DNA of 64,000 bases, taken from the NCBI GenBank assembly GCA_964030785.1, contig OZ034979.1:36320484-36384483 (forward strand), written 5' to 3'. This document shows positions 55,590-64,000 of the stretch, piece by piece. Each line of letters starts with the position of its first letter. The first letter of the stretch is position 1. The notes below the pieces were generated by a model that was not told the origin of the DNA, made no database searches, and was given only the letters and a program-made list of their open reading frames with translations. The stretch comes from Siderastrea siderea. Taxonomy: Eukaryota > Cnidaria > Anthozoa > Scleractinia > Rhizangiidae. A program made the position numbers and the translations under genes.

Positions 55590-55936
55590 ACTATATGGCG
55601 CTTCGCGATAAAAAGTATATAAAATAAAAAAGGTTAAAAACGGGAACTATCTATAAAAGCTAAACATTAAACATGTATTTACAAGTTAAACGCCATTTTA
55701 AAAAGGTAAGTTTCCAAACCCTTCTTAAAAATGTCTCCAGAGTCACTCAATCTTAATTCGAATGGAAGAGAGTTCCACAATTTCGGGGCCACCACGGAAA
55801 AAGCACGGTCTCCAAATGTTTTCAAGCGAGCTGTCGGGGTGGCCAAGAGTCGCTGCGATGATGACCTCAACATACGTGACTGTGTTTTGTAGTGGAGCAG
55901 GTTGGTGATATACTCCCTCAAATCACCTTGAAGCAT
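55590..55936 (-). pseudogene. 3' end of a second LINE reverse transcriptase
   Basis: The minus-strand frame (55,679-55,936) reads SRMLRSSSQRLLATPTARLK, then TFGDRAFSVVAPKLWNSLPF and IFKKGLETYLFKMAF before a stop. The GDRAFSVxAPKLWNSLP motif is a hallmark of the C-terminus of many invertebrate LINE polyproteins. The AT-rich 3' untranslated region continues toward 55,590. The 5' part is missing. Confidence 0.9.
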
Positions 55937-56110
55937 TTACTGGACACGGAATGTAAGTAAATTAACACGCCTACTGATTGCGTTAAAAGTCTAGCACCAA
56001 GCCTATTTGGGCCACCCTACCAACGAAGCTTTCGACATTACATTTCCAAGCAGAATTCAGGAGGTACGTCACGTACGAACCAAGTAAGTATGACTAAGCT
56101 TGCCACGAAA

Positions 56111-56180
56111 CTCTCAGTAGCTCAGTGATTACAGCATTAGACTAGTGCACGGTATACGGGAGTTCATGGGTTCGTAACAA
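56111..56180 (+). other. tRNA-like SINE head or tRNA pseudogene
   Basis: CTCAGTAGCTCAGTGATTAC resembles a tRNA A box and ATGGGTTCGTAAC a B box, with spacing as in tRNAs. The acceptor stem does not pair convincingly, so it looks derived rather than functional. Confidence 0.45.
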
Positions 56181-56444
56181 ACTTAGTAGCATACAACATT
56201 GCAGACACTTTACTTTTCTGGAAATAATATTATGACATATCGTATTGCGCACTCTTTGTCATTACCTCATTTGAGGCATACAAATTAATTTTAAGTTGCT
56301 CGTCAATCCAATATATTAACAAAAGTAGCTGAAAGCGATACTGTAACCTTAGTTTAAGCAGCAATCAATCATGTGCGTTTCCTTATTCTATATATTAACC
56401 TTCTATAGATAAATTTATAAGCGGATTAAATTAACTAATGGCAT

Positions 56445-58902
56445 TCAGAACGAGCCCAGGTTAACTACATCAACTTTTCTTGACTCTATCATCTTCTTCT
56501 TGAGTCTCCTTCTCCTTTCTTCGTCAGAGTTTTCTTGATTCTCATCTAACACCGTTTCATCGGTGGGAGAATTAGGTAAAGAGCTTCGAATTTTCCTGGC
56601 GTCAATTCCCGAAGTAGCACTCACATTACTTTCAAACTGTTCTTGTATCTGTGCTGCTGCTTCTTCGCTGTTATTCCTCGCTAATCGTCGTGGAAACCGC
56701 CTTAAATCGAAGGTGAGATTCCTGTGTGGCGAGTCTGGTGATCTGTAGCTGCCCCTAGTGTATCTCGGTATTCTTGTGGAATCGCTTGGTGACCCTGTGG
56801 CACTGCCTGGGATTCGTGTGGTACCTTCAGCACCTCTGAGTGGTCTTAATGGAGATGTGAAGCGTTGTTGTCTCGCAGCAGCCTTCTTGGGGAATTCATC
56901 GTCGAGAACTTCTGGATAAATTTCTGCTACAGACTTAACAAGTAGCTGGAATTGTTCGTTGAGGGAAACCAGCTCAGCTTTCACAGACTTTTCCTCTGCT
57001 TTTATAGAATTCTATTGAAAACGAAAACAAAAAATCAACGTCACTTTTGACCACGTGCGAATCTTATTATAAAAACCCGGACACATTTATTTGTCTCTGG
57101 GGTTTGCACCTACCATTGCAGCCCGACTAAACGAACCGGGGTCACCGCTGACAAATTTTGAGACTGAAACGTTTGCATTACCGAAGGTTCTCAACACTTT
57201 GCCCTTTTTAGAATATAAGCTGGTCACGTTGAGATTTGTAGCCAATTCATTGTTTTAATCTGGATTCTCTGTGATTATTTCCAAGTCAAATCAAAATGTT
57301 CATAGTTTCCTTTATTCGTCTTTAAGATCATCCTTTTTGGGTGGCAAATCTAGGGGGAAGGTCCAAGAGGTCCGACGCCCCCCCCCCCCTTCCCCCTAAT
57401 TCCTTCCCGTGCCTTTCGTTTTACTTTTGAAATAATAGAATGCATTATTGGGTAAGTTTGCCATTTGTTCCCCTATACCAAAATGTTTGAAGCTCTGTAC
57501 TGTTGAACGCTAAAGACTCAGTTGTCTTCAATTTTGGCGATCATTTCAAATTTCTAATTTTCTATTCCTATTTGCTGCTACTTTATAGCCATTAGTTTTG
57601 TAATAAACTAAATTACATTAAATTAAATTAATTTGTTTCCACCTGTACGTCTGCCAATACATCATTGTAATTGCAAGGAGAAATGAGAGGGAATGGTACG
57701 TTTCTGATCTTAAACTGAATAAAGTGTAGTCAACACTTCATTGTGTTGATTGCACTTAATTTTTGACAGCGTTTTCGATGTCTAATGAGACGCCAGTCAA
57801 ATCACTTAAAATCATAGTATGCCAATTTAAGTTGCCAATAAATTAAAACAAATATGGTTTTGGCTTAGGAAAGCATCTGTTTGAGTAAAAATGTTGACTA
57901 ATAAATTATTTTTGCATTTTTTGCACATTCGTTTTTATCTCCTTTTTATTGACGATGCGGTGCTTCATGAATGGCTAGACCGTGAAAGTTTTCCTTTTGT
58001 CGAAAATTGTAACGTGCAACATCTCATGCTGAGCCATTTCTCCATAGTTAAAATTTTTATAAGTTGTGACTCTGCATGCCTGCGAACAATTTACAAGATA
58101 ACGTAAATCCATTCAAATTACTTCACTGTTAGCTTTTTCAAACTTTCTACGAAACCAGAAATAATTAGTGTGCACAGTCTCTCACGTACTATTGACAAGG
58201 CAGCTGGAATCTTAAAGCACGACAGAAGTTCTGGAAAGATTTTCTGGATTGATTGAAATTTTAGATCAAATTTATGCGTAATTAATAAATAATAAACAAT
58301 AAAATCCTACAGGAATCAACTAGCGAAGTATGCAAAACCTGTATTCGACTGTTTACACAAACATGCAAATTTTCATTTGTATTTCGACAGGATTTGTATA
58401 ATGAATCTGAATTAAAACTTCTTTGCAAACTAAGCTCTGTTGACATAATTACTGTATTAAATGAAGGATACCAAAGGTTCCTGTCGAGATAAGCCCATTA
58501 AGTCTTAATTTGCCATTGTTAATTGCTAATTTATGAAGCGGTCATGAAACAAAGCTCAGTTTTGTGTTGAATTATTAAGACCACCGAAACTTTGAAATTC
58601 GTTAGGGCAAATTTTAGTCTTTACAAGTATGGTTATCCAGTTGATCGACGATACGTTGTAAACGAGTTTGACAATACTTCCAAAGTTTTCAAAAACTTTA
58701 AGAAACTTCTTTCTGAGTGATTTGAAACTTGCTTGCTTACAAACCCTTTCCAATGCAATATTGATCAATATTCTCGCAATGGATTCTCTTGATTTCGCTT
58801 TTTCATAATATACTTCAGCTCGTGTTGACTCACCATTTCTGCTTTCAAGGCAAGCAGCAACTGCTCTGGAGTTTCCACTTGTTCGTCATTTTGAGATGTC
58901 AT
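56445..58902 (-). CDS. Unidentified 211-aa coiled-coil, basic Ser/Pro-rich protein with TxIP motifs
   Basis: Two coding exons on the minus strand: 58902-58834 (23 codons, MTSQNDEQVETPEQLLLALK...) and 57011-56445 (188 codons plus stop). Donor ATG|GTGAGT and acceptor TTTTCAATAG|AAT join in phase 0, giving continuous heptad-like sequence LLLALKAEMNSIKAEEKSVK and beyond to about residue 60. An in-frame TAG precedes the ATG, fixing the start. The middle (residues 70-125) is basic and Ser/Pro/Thr-rich and contains TRIP twice (88-91 and 102-105), the SxIP/TxIP pattern that binds EB1 in microtubule plus-end trackers. The C-terminus is acidic then basic (DEERRRRLKKKMIESRK). Family not recognised; microtubule role is inference. 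Confidence 0.75.
57012..58833 (-). other. Intron of the 211-aa gene
   Basis: 1.8 kb, AT-rich, with a C-run near 57,380. No additional coding exon recognised, though a short one in phase could be missed. Confidence 0.6.
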
Positions 58903-58965
58903 TTTAGTTGTCCAGAAGTGATCTGCTGTGGCCAAGAAATCCTTCTCCTTCAGCCGCACTAGCTA
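58903..58965 (-). other. 5' untranslated part of exon of the 211-aa gene
   Basis: On the minus strand an acceptor TATTTGTTTCAG ends at 58966, followed at once by TAGCTAGTGCGG. The in-frame TAG means this part is untranslated and implies a further upstream non-coding exon. Confidence 0.55.
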
Positions 58966-59257
58966 CTGAAACAAATATTCAATGATTGTGGAGTTTGTGA
59001 CTCGAAATATCGTGGCTGAAATCATTTCGTAGAGGCCTGTAACAGCATCCGGACAAGCACTGGACAGTGGTTCGGAGCACTGTTCGCCGGCCAATTCTGT
59101 ATCGTTTCCTATTAACCGTGCTGTTTATGATCAACGATGGTAAATATCTCCACAGACGAGGATTAACAAAAGATTTGAACAAAGCTCAAAATAATAAATC
59201 AACGATAAACAGGCTGAATAGGCGCGAAAACTTAAACAAGCTACGACTGCCGAATCT

Positions 59258-59770
59258 CACTGGGTTACAACGATGCTGTCACGGGCTTTGGTTGACGGGC
59301 TTGGAAAAAACTAATTAATTATAAGATGAACGGATCCTGAATGAAGAGTGACGACAAAACTCAAATTAATTCCGTGACAATGTAAATGGAAATATGCAAA
59401 AAGAACTTATTTTGACACTTCACACAATAGAAAAGGGAGAGGTGTATGTGTGTGAGTGAAGGGGGGTAGGGTGGGGTGGAACTGCGACATTCGTCGGTAA
59501 TGAGGAAAAAAGAGAAAAGCTGCTAGTGTTATATCTGGAATACCGCTCGCTGGGAACCGTATTTATTAGGAGTGCTAATTGATTTAAATGAAGAAGAACA
59601 GGAAGGTGCAAGTGAGGATCCATGGTCCACCGATGGTGTATTGAAATTTTCTGTTGAGAGAAATAATCAACTGCTTTATGCTGCAAGTGGTGCCAAAATG
59701 TTAATAGTGTCTTTCACTTTTCCTACAAAAAAAGAACCTTTCATCCTTATCCTTTTACATGTAAAGAGCA
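59258..59770. repeat. Dispersed duplicate block, copy 1 (about 500 bp)
   Basis: Runs from GGGCTTTGGTTGACGGGCTT and GATGAACGGATCCTGAAT through AGGAGTGCTAATTGATTTAA and CCATGGTCCACCGATGG to TCATCCTTATCCTTTT. The same order of blocks occurs at 63,205-63,665 in direct orientation, well diverged, with small indels. Confidence 0.8.
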
Positions 59771-60001
59771 CTTCAATTTGATCATATCAAGCCAGCTGAT
59801 GTAATGATCTGAACTGAATAGAGTCCTTTCCGTCTGACCTAAGGAAAATCGGGCCTAATATGGTGTTCAAGGTTATAAGATTGAGACTATAATAAAGTTG
59901 TTTGTTTGTTTGTTCTGTGTTAAATTTAAAGTTCTGGTACGTCTACTCCTAATAATACTAGAATTCTGAATGCAGAGTACCACACAACGTAATACAGGTG
60001 A

Positions 60002-60029
60002 CAACAGAAAGTTAATTAACTTTCTGTTG
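60002..60029. repeat. Perfect 28-bp palindrome
   Basis: CAACAGAAAGTTAA followed by its exact reverse complement TTAACTTTCTGTTG. There is no spacer. Confidence 0.95.
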
Positions 60030-60415
60030 GCGACCAGTCTCTCGCTGAAGACCAATATATGCTAGACATTACACCCTGAACAAGTATATGAGCTGAACTG
60101 ATTGTAAGACTGACAATATTTCAAGTAGTAGAACTATCTTCCTCTGGGTCAGGGTTTAACTAGTTCAAATATTGACCTCCTTGCTTTTTCAGTATTTCCG
60201 CAGATTACCTACCCACCGGGCACTCCCCTCCCTCGCCCTCCCTCGCCCCCCCCCCCCCCCCTCCCGCTTCCCATTTCCCCAGGGAAGAAATAAAGAGAAT
60301 TGAGAGGGTTAGAAAGCAAGAAAACTAATACAAAAATGATAGGAAAAGAAAAGGAAATTAAAAGAGGAAAGAAATAAAAAAAATTGGAACGGCATGTCCT
60401 TAAACCCGGAACGCT

Positions 60416-61375
60416 ATAGTAGAACCCCGGTAACTCGAACTCTGAAGGGAAACGACAACAGTTCGAGTCAGCGGGGGTTCGAGTTATCGGGGCGATTGAA
60501 TATTCAATTTGCCATGTTAATAATTGATAGCTTACTGATTTTTCAGAACTTCATTATAAAGTACAGTGCAAATTAAAGGGCCAGTCTGATGGCCATTTTC
60601 CTATCTTCTTTGTGACAATTTTGATTAATTTATATCAAAGAACCTTGCTCACACATGAATTGCTTTTAGACCACCAAGGGGACAATATTAAATGAATTTT
60701 CAAAACAAAAACAAGCCAAAATTAGTTTTTAGAGATTTTATCTGAGACACAAGGGCAGAAACTTGAAAAATTCTACCAGAAGTTTTCAAGTCGGATGCCA
60801 TTTCCGTCCTGGCCATCCCTATCCAGACATACTTATTATAGTTTCCATGTACTGGAATACCCATTTTAATACTAATGGACCGTTATTTTTAGGCTTCCAT
60901 AGACAAAAATGTGTCTTTTGGTTTTTCACAGTGATACTAAAAATTGATGAGACTGCCCCTTTAAATTAAACTTATCTCAGAAACTGTAACATCATTATGC
61001 ATTCTTATGATAATACAGGCATAAGATCGGGAAATGACTGTCAAATACGAGATCTGTTCGTTGCACTAAATTAAAATCAAATTGCTGTAGTGTTTTAAAT
61101 CCGATAACACGACAAGAAGAGCTAATGGGATATTTCAATGCGCATCCGTGGTGAGTTGCAAGAACCAGAATTCGACGGTTATCGGGGTAAATTTTGATCA
61201 AGGGAAACGGAATTTAGTTCGACTTAGTGGGGAATTCGAGTTATCCGAGTCTGAGTTAACCGAATAAAAATGGCTGAAATGTGGGGTAAAATCCAAGGGA
61301 AATGGGACTTAGTTCGATTTAGCGGGGGAGTTCGAGTTTAATTATCCGAGTTCGAGTTACCGGGGTTCTATTGTA
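60416..61375. mobile_element. pogo/Tigger-like non-autonomous element, about 960 bp
   Basis: Left end TAGTAGAACCCCGGTAACTC then GAACTC; right end in reverse complement CTACAATAGAACCCCGGTAA then CTCGAACTC. Ends are bounded by TA. Subterminal repeats of TTCGAGTTA and GACTTAGTTCGATTTAGCGG lie near the right end. The interior has no transposase frame. Classification follows the CAGTAGAACC-like ends and TA flanks. Confidence 0.75.
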
Positions 61376-62119
61376 GTGGAATGCTGGAACGCCGGAATGA
61401 CGGTGACACATACTTAACAAGACACATACTTAACAACCCCCCTCCCCCCCGACTAGTTAGGTTACTCTTTGAACCCAAGAAACTGCGAAAAAGTAACATT
61501 TTTAAAATCAAATTTACGCTCGTTTTGTTTTGTTTTGTTTGTTTGTTTTTTTTTCAAGTACGACCAGCGGCAGTGTTTTGCTGTTGGTACATATTTTGTC
61601 CCCAATCTAAGTTTCATGCCAAGATTGCTGAATTCTGTAAGGCAACTCAGTAAGAAGTGGTAAGATAATTTGATTATTCAATGCGTTCTACAGTTGTCGA
61701 GAATTGGCTGTCTTCAAAGCACTAGTTGTTCATGCGTAACCTTACTGCGCACGCAATTCATGTCGCAATGTCATGCCACGTCATGTATCTAGAGAGCTCG
61801 GGGTAAGGAGCTCATCTTTTGATAGATTTTGATAGATCACTCTCTTTATCGATTGTCTACGTTTTGTGAAAAATTGACATAAATCTCTCTTGTGTCAGTT
61901 TTTATTTTTCGGGCTTTTTTTCTCATACAACATCAAATCCTGTTAATTTAGCTGTACTTCGTTTGAAAATCCATTGTTCAATTGAAAGGATGACACCAGT
62001 TGAAATTATTTACTTAGTAGACCCACTGAAATGAAATCTGACATTGAAAGTGGTCGCCATTAAATATGTAAAAATATTTTTTAATAAACAATCAGAAGTC
62101 ACGTCAAATTAAGGTAAGG

Positions 62120-62137
62120 CCGATTTTGCAAAATCGG
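62120..62137. repeat. Perfect 18-bp palindrome
   Basis: CCGATTTTG followed by CAAAATCGG. Confidence 0.9.
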
Positions 62138-62511
62138 GGTATTTTCCTAGACGCTTCTTCTTCGAAAAGAACGTGGTGACCCCTAATTTTAATGCAGGAT
62201 GCAAATTTGAGTAGGTATTGCTTTATACAGTCAGGCAATGCTACTTTTTGCCCAACTTGTATTTTTCTAATTTTTTTCGACGAATTTACTTTTAAACTTG
62301 CAAAGTAAATCCTGAATTTTCATCATTTTTAGCAGTAAGCCTCTATTTCCAGTCGTTTAGCCAACCTTTAATCCCCCTCTCAAAAAGCAGAGGAAAGAAA
62401 GCGCACAGAACATGGAAAATAGCTGATAATTGAGTCTAGCCGATCCTTTTGATCTCCTCGAGTCTTGGATCTTAAATGTTCTTATGAAAATTTATTTTCC
62501 ACAAGTCTTGA

Positions 62512-63270
62512 GATTTTTTCGTATTAGTAAGTGAACTCTTTTTTTTTTTAGTTTATTTCAATTTGAAGTGAATTTCTGGGTGGGTAGCATGACACAGCTA
62601 CAATAAACGTTTTATTTCTGCTTTCAAGGTTCGTTTTCCGGAGTGTTTCCGGGTTTAAGTATTTCGTCATTCAGGCGAAATCGTATTAGTTATAACAGTG
62701 ATGTCACCGGCTTTGATTGACAGGCTTGGAAGAAACTGATTGAGACAACGTTTCCTAAATTGAGAAATAGGATTTTTTCGTATTAGTAAGTGAAACTCTT
62801 TTTTGAGTTTATTTCAATTTGAAATGAATTTCTATGGGTAGCATGACTCAGCTACGATAAACGTTTTATTTCTGCTTTCAAGGTTCGTATTCCGGGGTGT
62901 TTCCGGGTTTAAGTATTTTGTCATTCAGGCGAATCTCAGTTATAACAGTGATGTCACTGGCCTTGATTGGCGGGCGTGGAAGAAACTGATTGAAATGAAC
63001 GGATCCTGAATTAAGAAATAGGATTTTTTCGTATTACTGAGTAAGTGAAACTCTTTTTTGAGTTTATTTCAATTTGAAGTGAATTTCTGTATGGGCAGCA
63101 TGACTCAGCTACGATACGGCGTTGTATTTCTGCTTTCAAGGTTCGTATCCCGACGTGTTTCCGGGTTTAAGTATTTCGTCATTCAGGCGAATCTCAGTTA
63201 TAACAAAAATGCCACCGGCTTTGATTGTCGGGCTTGGAAGAAACTGATTGAGATGAACGGATCCTGAATT
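62512..63270. repeat. Tandem triplication, unit about 250-260 bp
   Basis: GATTTTTTCGTATTA begins at 62512, 62771 and 63022. Each unit runs through ATTTCAATTTGAA, GCTTTCAAGGTTCG, GTGTTTCCGGGTTTAAGTAT and CTTGGAAGAAACTGATTGA. The third flows into duplicate block copy 2. Short open frames in it show no domain. Confidence 0.9.
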
Positions 63271-63665
63271 AAGAAATAGGAAATTGCGAAAAACAATTTT
63301 ATTTTGACACCTCACATGATAGAAAATATAAGGGAAGGTGTACGTATGTGTGTGAGGAGGGGGAGGGGGGGAATGCGACAGCCCTTGGTCACTTGGAAAA
63401 AGAGAAAAACCTCTAGTGTTGTTATAAGGAAATCGAGGGAAATTATTTTTAAGGAGTGCTAATTAATTTGAACAGAACAAGAACTGTACTTTACCAGAGG
63501 AAAGTGCACGTGAGGATTTCATGGTCCATCGATGGCGTCTTCTGTCGAGAGAATTAATTACTGCTTTATGCTTCAAGCGATGCCATGTGTTCAGTGATAA
63601 GTAGTGTTCTCGAGTTTTCCTGCAAAGAAAAGAATCTGTGATCCTTATCCTTTTGATAAAAGGCG
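63205..63665. repeat. Dispersed duplicate block, copy 2
   Basis: Matches 59,258-59,770 in order and orientation (GATGAACGGATCCTGAATTA, AAGGAGTGCTAATTAATTTG, CATGGTCCATCGATGGCGT, TGATCCTTATCCTTTT). The remaining 63,666-64,000 shows nothing recognisable. Confidence 0.8.
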
Positions 63666-64000
63666 CCTTTCATTTAACGTTTCCGCTTTAGGGGCTTAAA
63701 TTGGCTGATTTTGCAGACTAGCCAAGGCTCTAAGAAGCGTCAACTAGAGGTGAAGCCAGAGCTTGAGGTAATTTAACTGTGTGTTCGGTAGAAACGTAAA
63801 GTTTCTGTAGTGAGTATGGTAAAACTATTGCGACCTAAGAGGGTAAACTGATGAGGTGCAAATTTGACAAACTTGATAAGCTTAGTGGAAAATTGAGTTG
63901 ATTTTAATTGGTCACAACATGGTAAGGTAAATTTGCGCGCTTTGCATGTAGCTATCTACGGCTGAAATAACTTTGAAGCCGCAAGTTTCATTCTTCGTTA

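Larger units (their letters stand above)
58966..60415. other. Intergenic and repeat sequence right of the 211-aa gene
   Basis: Holds a block at 59,258-59,770 that is duplicated near 63,200, and a perfect 28-bp palindrome at 60,002-60,029. No protein-coding gene recognised. Confidence 0.55.

Noticed and set aside
58979..59182. 67-aa minus-strand frame upstream of the 211-aa gene considered as an extra coding exon
   Set aside because: An in-frame TAG lies between it and the ATG at 58902, and no donor joins it in phase.
62512..63270. Triplicated region considered as a CRISPR-like array or tandem genes
   Set aside because: Three long units without unique spacers, no coding domain, and a eukaryotic context.

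Overview
The window reads as animal nuclear DNA: intron-dense genes with GT-AG splice sites, AT-rich introns, microsatellites, many short inverted-repeat elements and decayed LINE fragments. The protein divergence and the repeat landscape suggest a cnidarian, probably a stony coral. That species-level guess is inference; no marker in the window proves it.

Positions 1-42,400 (+ strand) carry the 3' three quarters of one very large gene, the Trio/Kalirin orthologue (a Rho-GEF kinase). I could chain 48 coding exons from 651 to the stop codon at 41,938-41,940. All junctions are GT-AG and the frame never breaks (5,736 nt, 1,911 aa). The domain order is last spectrin repeat, DH1-PH1, SH3, acidic linker, DH2-PH2, SH3, basic linker, immunoglobulin domain, fibronectin type III domain, protein kinase. 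The gene's 5' part (Sec14 and the other spectrin repeats in known family members) lies left of the window. Two internal ATG exons, at 4,831 and 15,144, look like alternative first exons. They would start isoforms at GEF1 and at SH3-GEF2, as known Trio/Kalirin/UNC-73 genes do by other means.

Positions 42,400-64,000 hold smaller genes among repeats. An intronless minus-strand gene at 46,596-47,717 encodes a seven-helix membrane protein resembling PRRT3/PRRT4; it converges on the Trio gene. A minus-strand terminal exon at 52,453-52,796 encodes a membrane-spanning tail of unknown protein. A two-exon minus-strand gene (58,965-56,445) encodes a 211-aa coiled-coil, basic, Ser/Pro-rich protein with two TxIP motifs, a possible microtubule plus-end tracker. 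Two minus-strand LINE reverse-transcriptase 3' ends lie at 53,262-53,678 and 55,679-55,936.

The repeat content is rich. A 106-bp unit is tandem at 13.6-14.2 kb and scattered in both orientations. There are TTAA-ended miniature elements, a 28-bp GC-rich minisatellite, a pogo/Tigger-like element, a miniature element with a clear 9-bp target duplication, several other inverted-repeat elements, and a duplicated and triplicated block near the right edge. I found no CRISPR, operon, viral or bacterial features.
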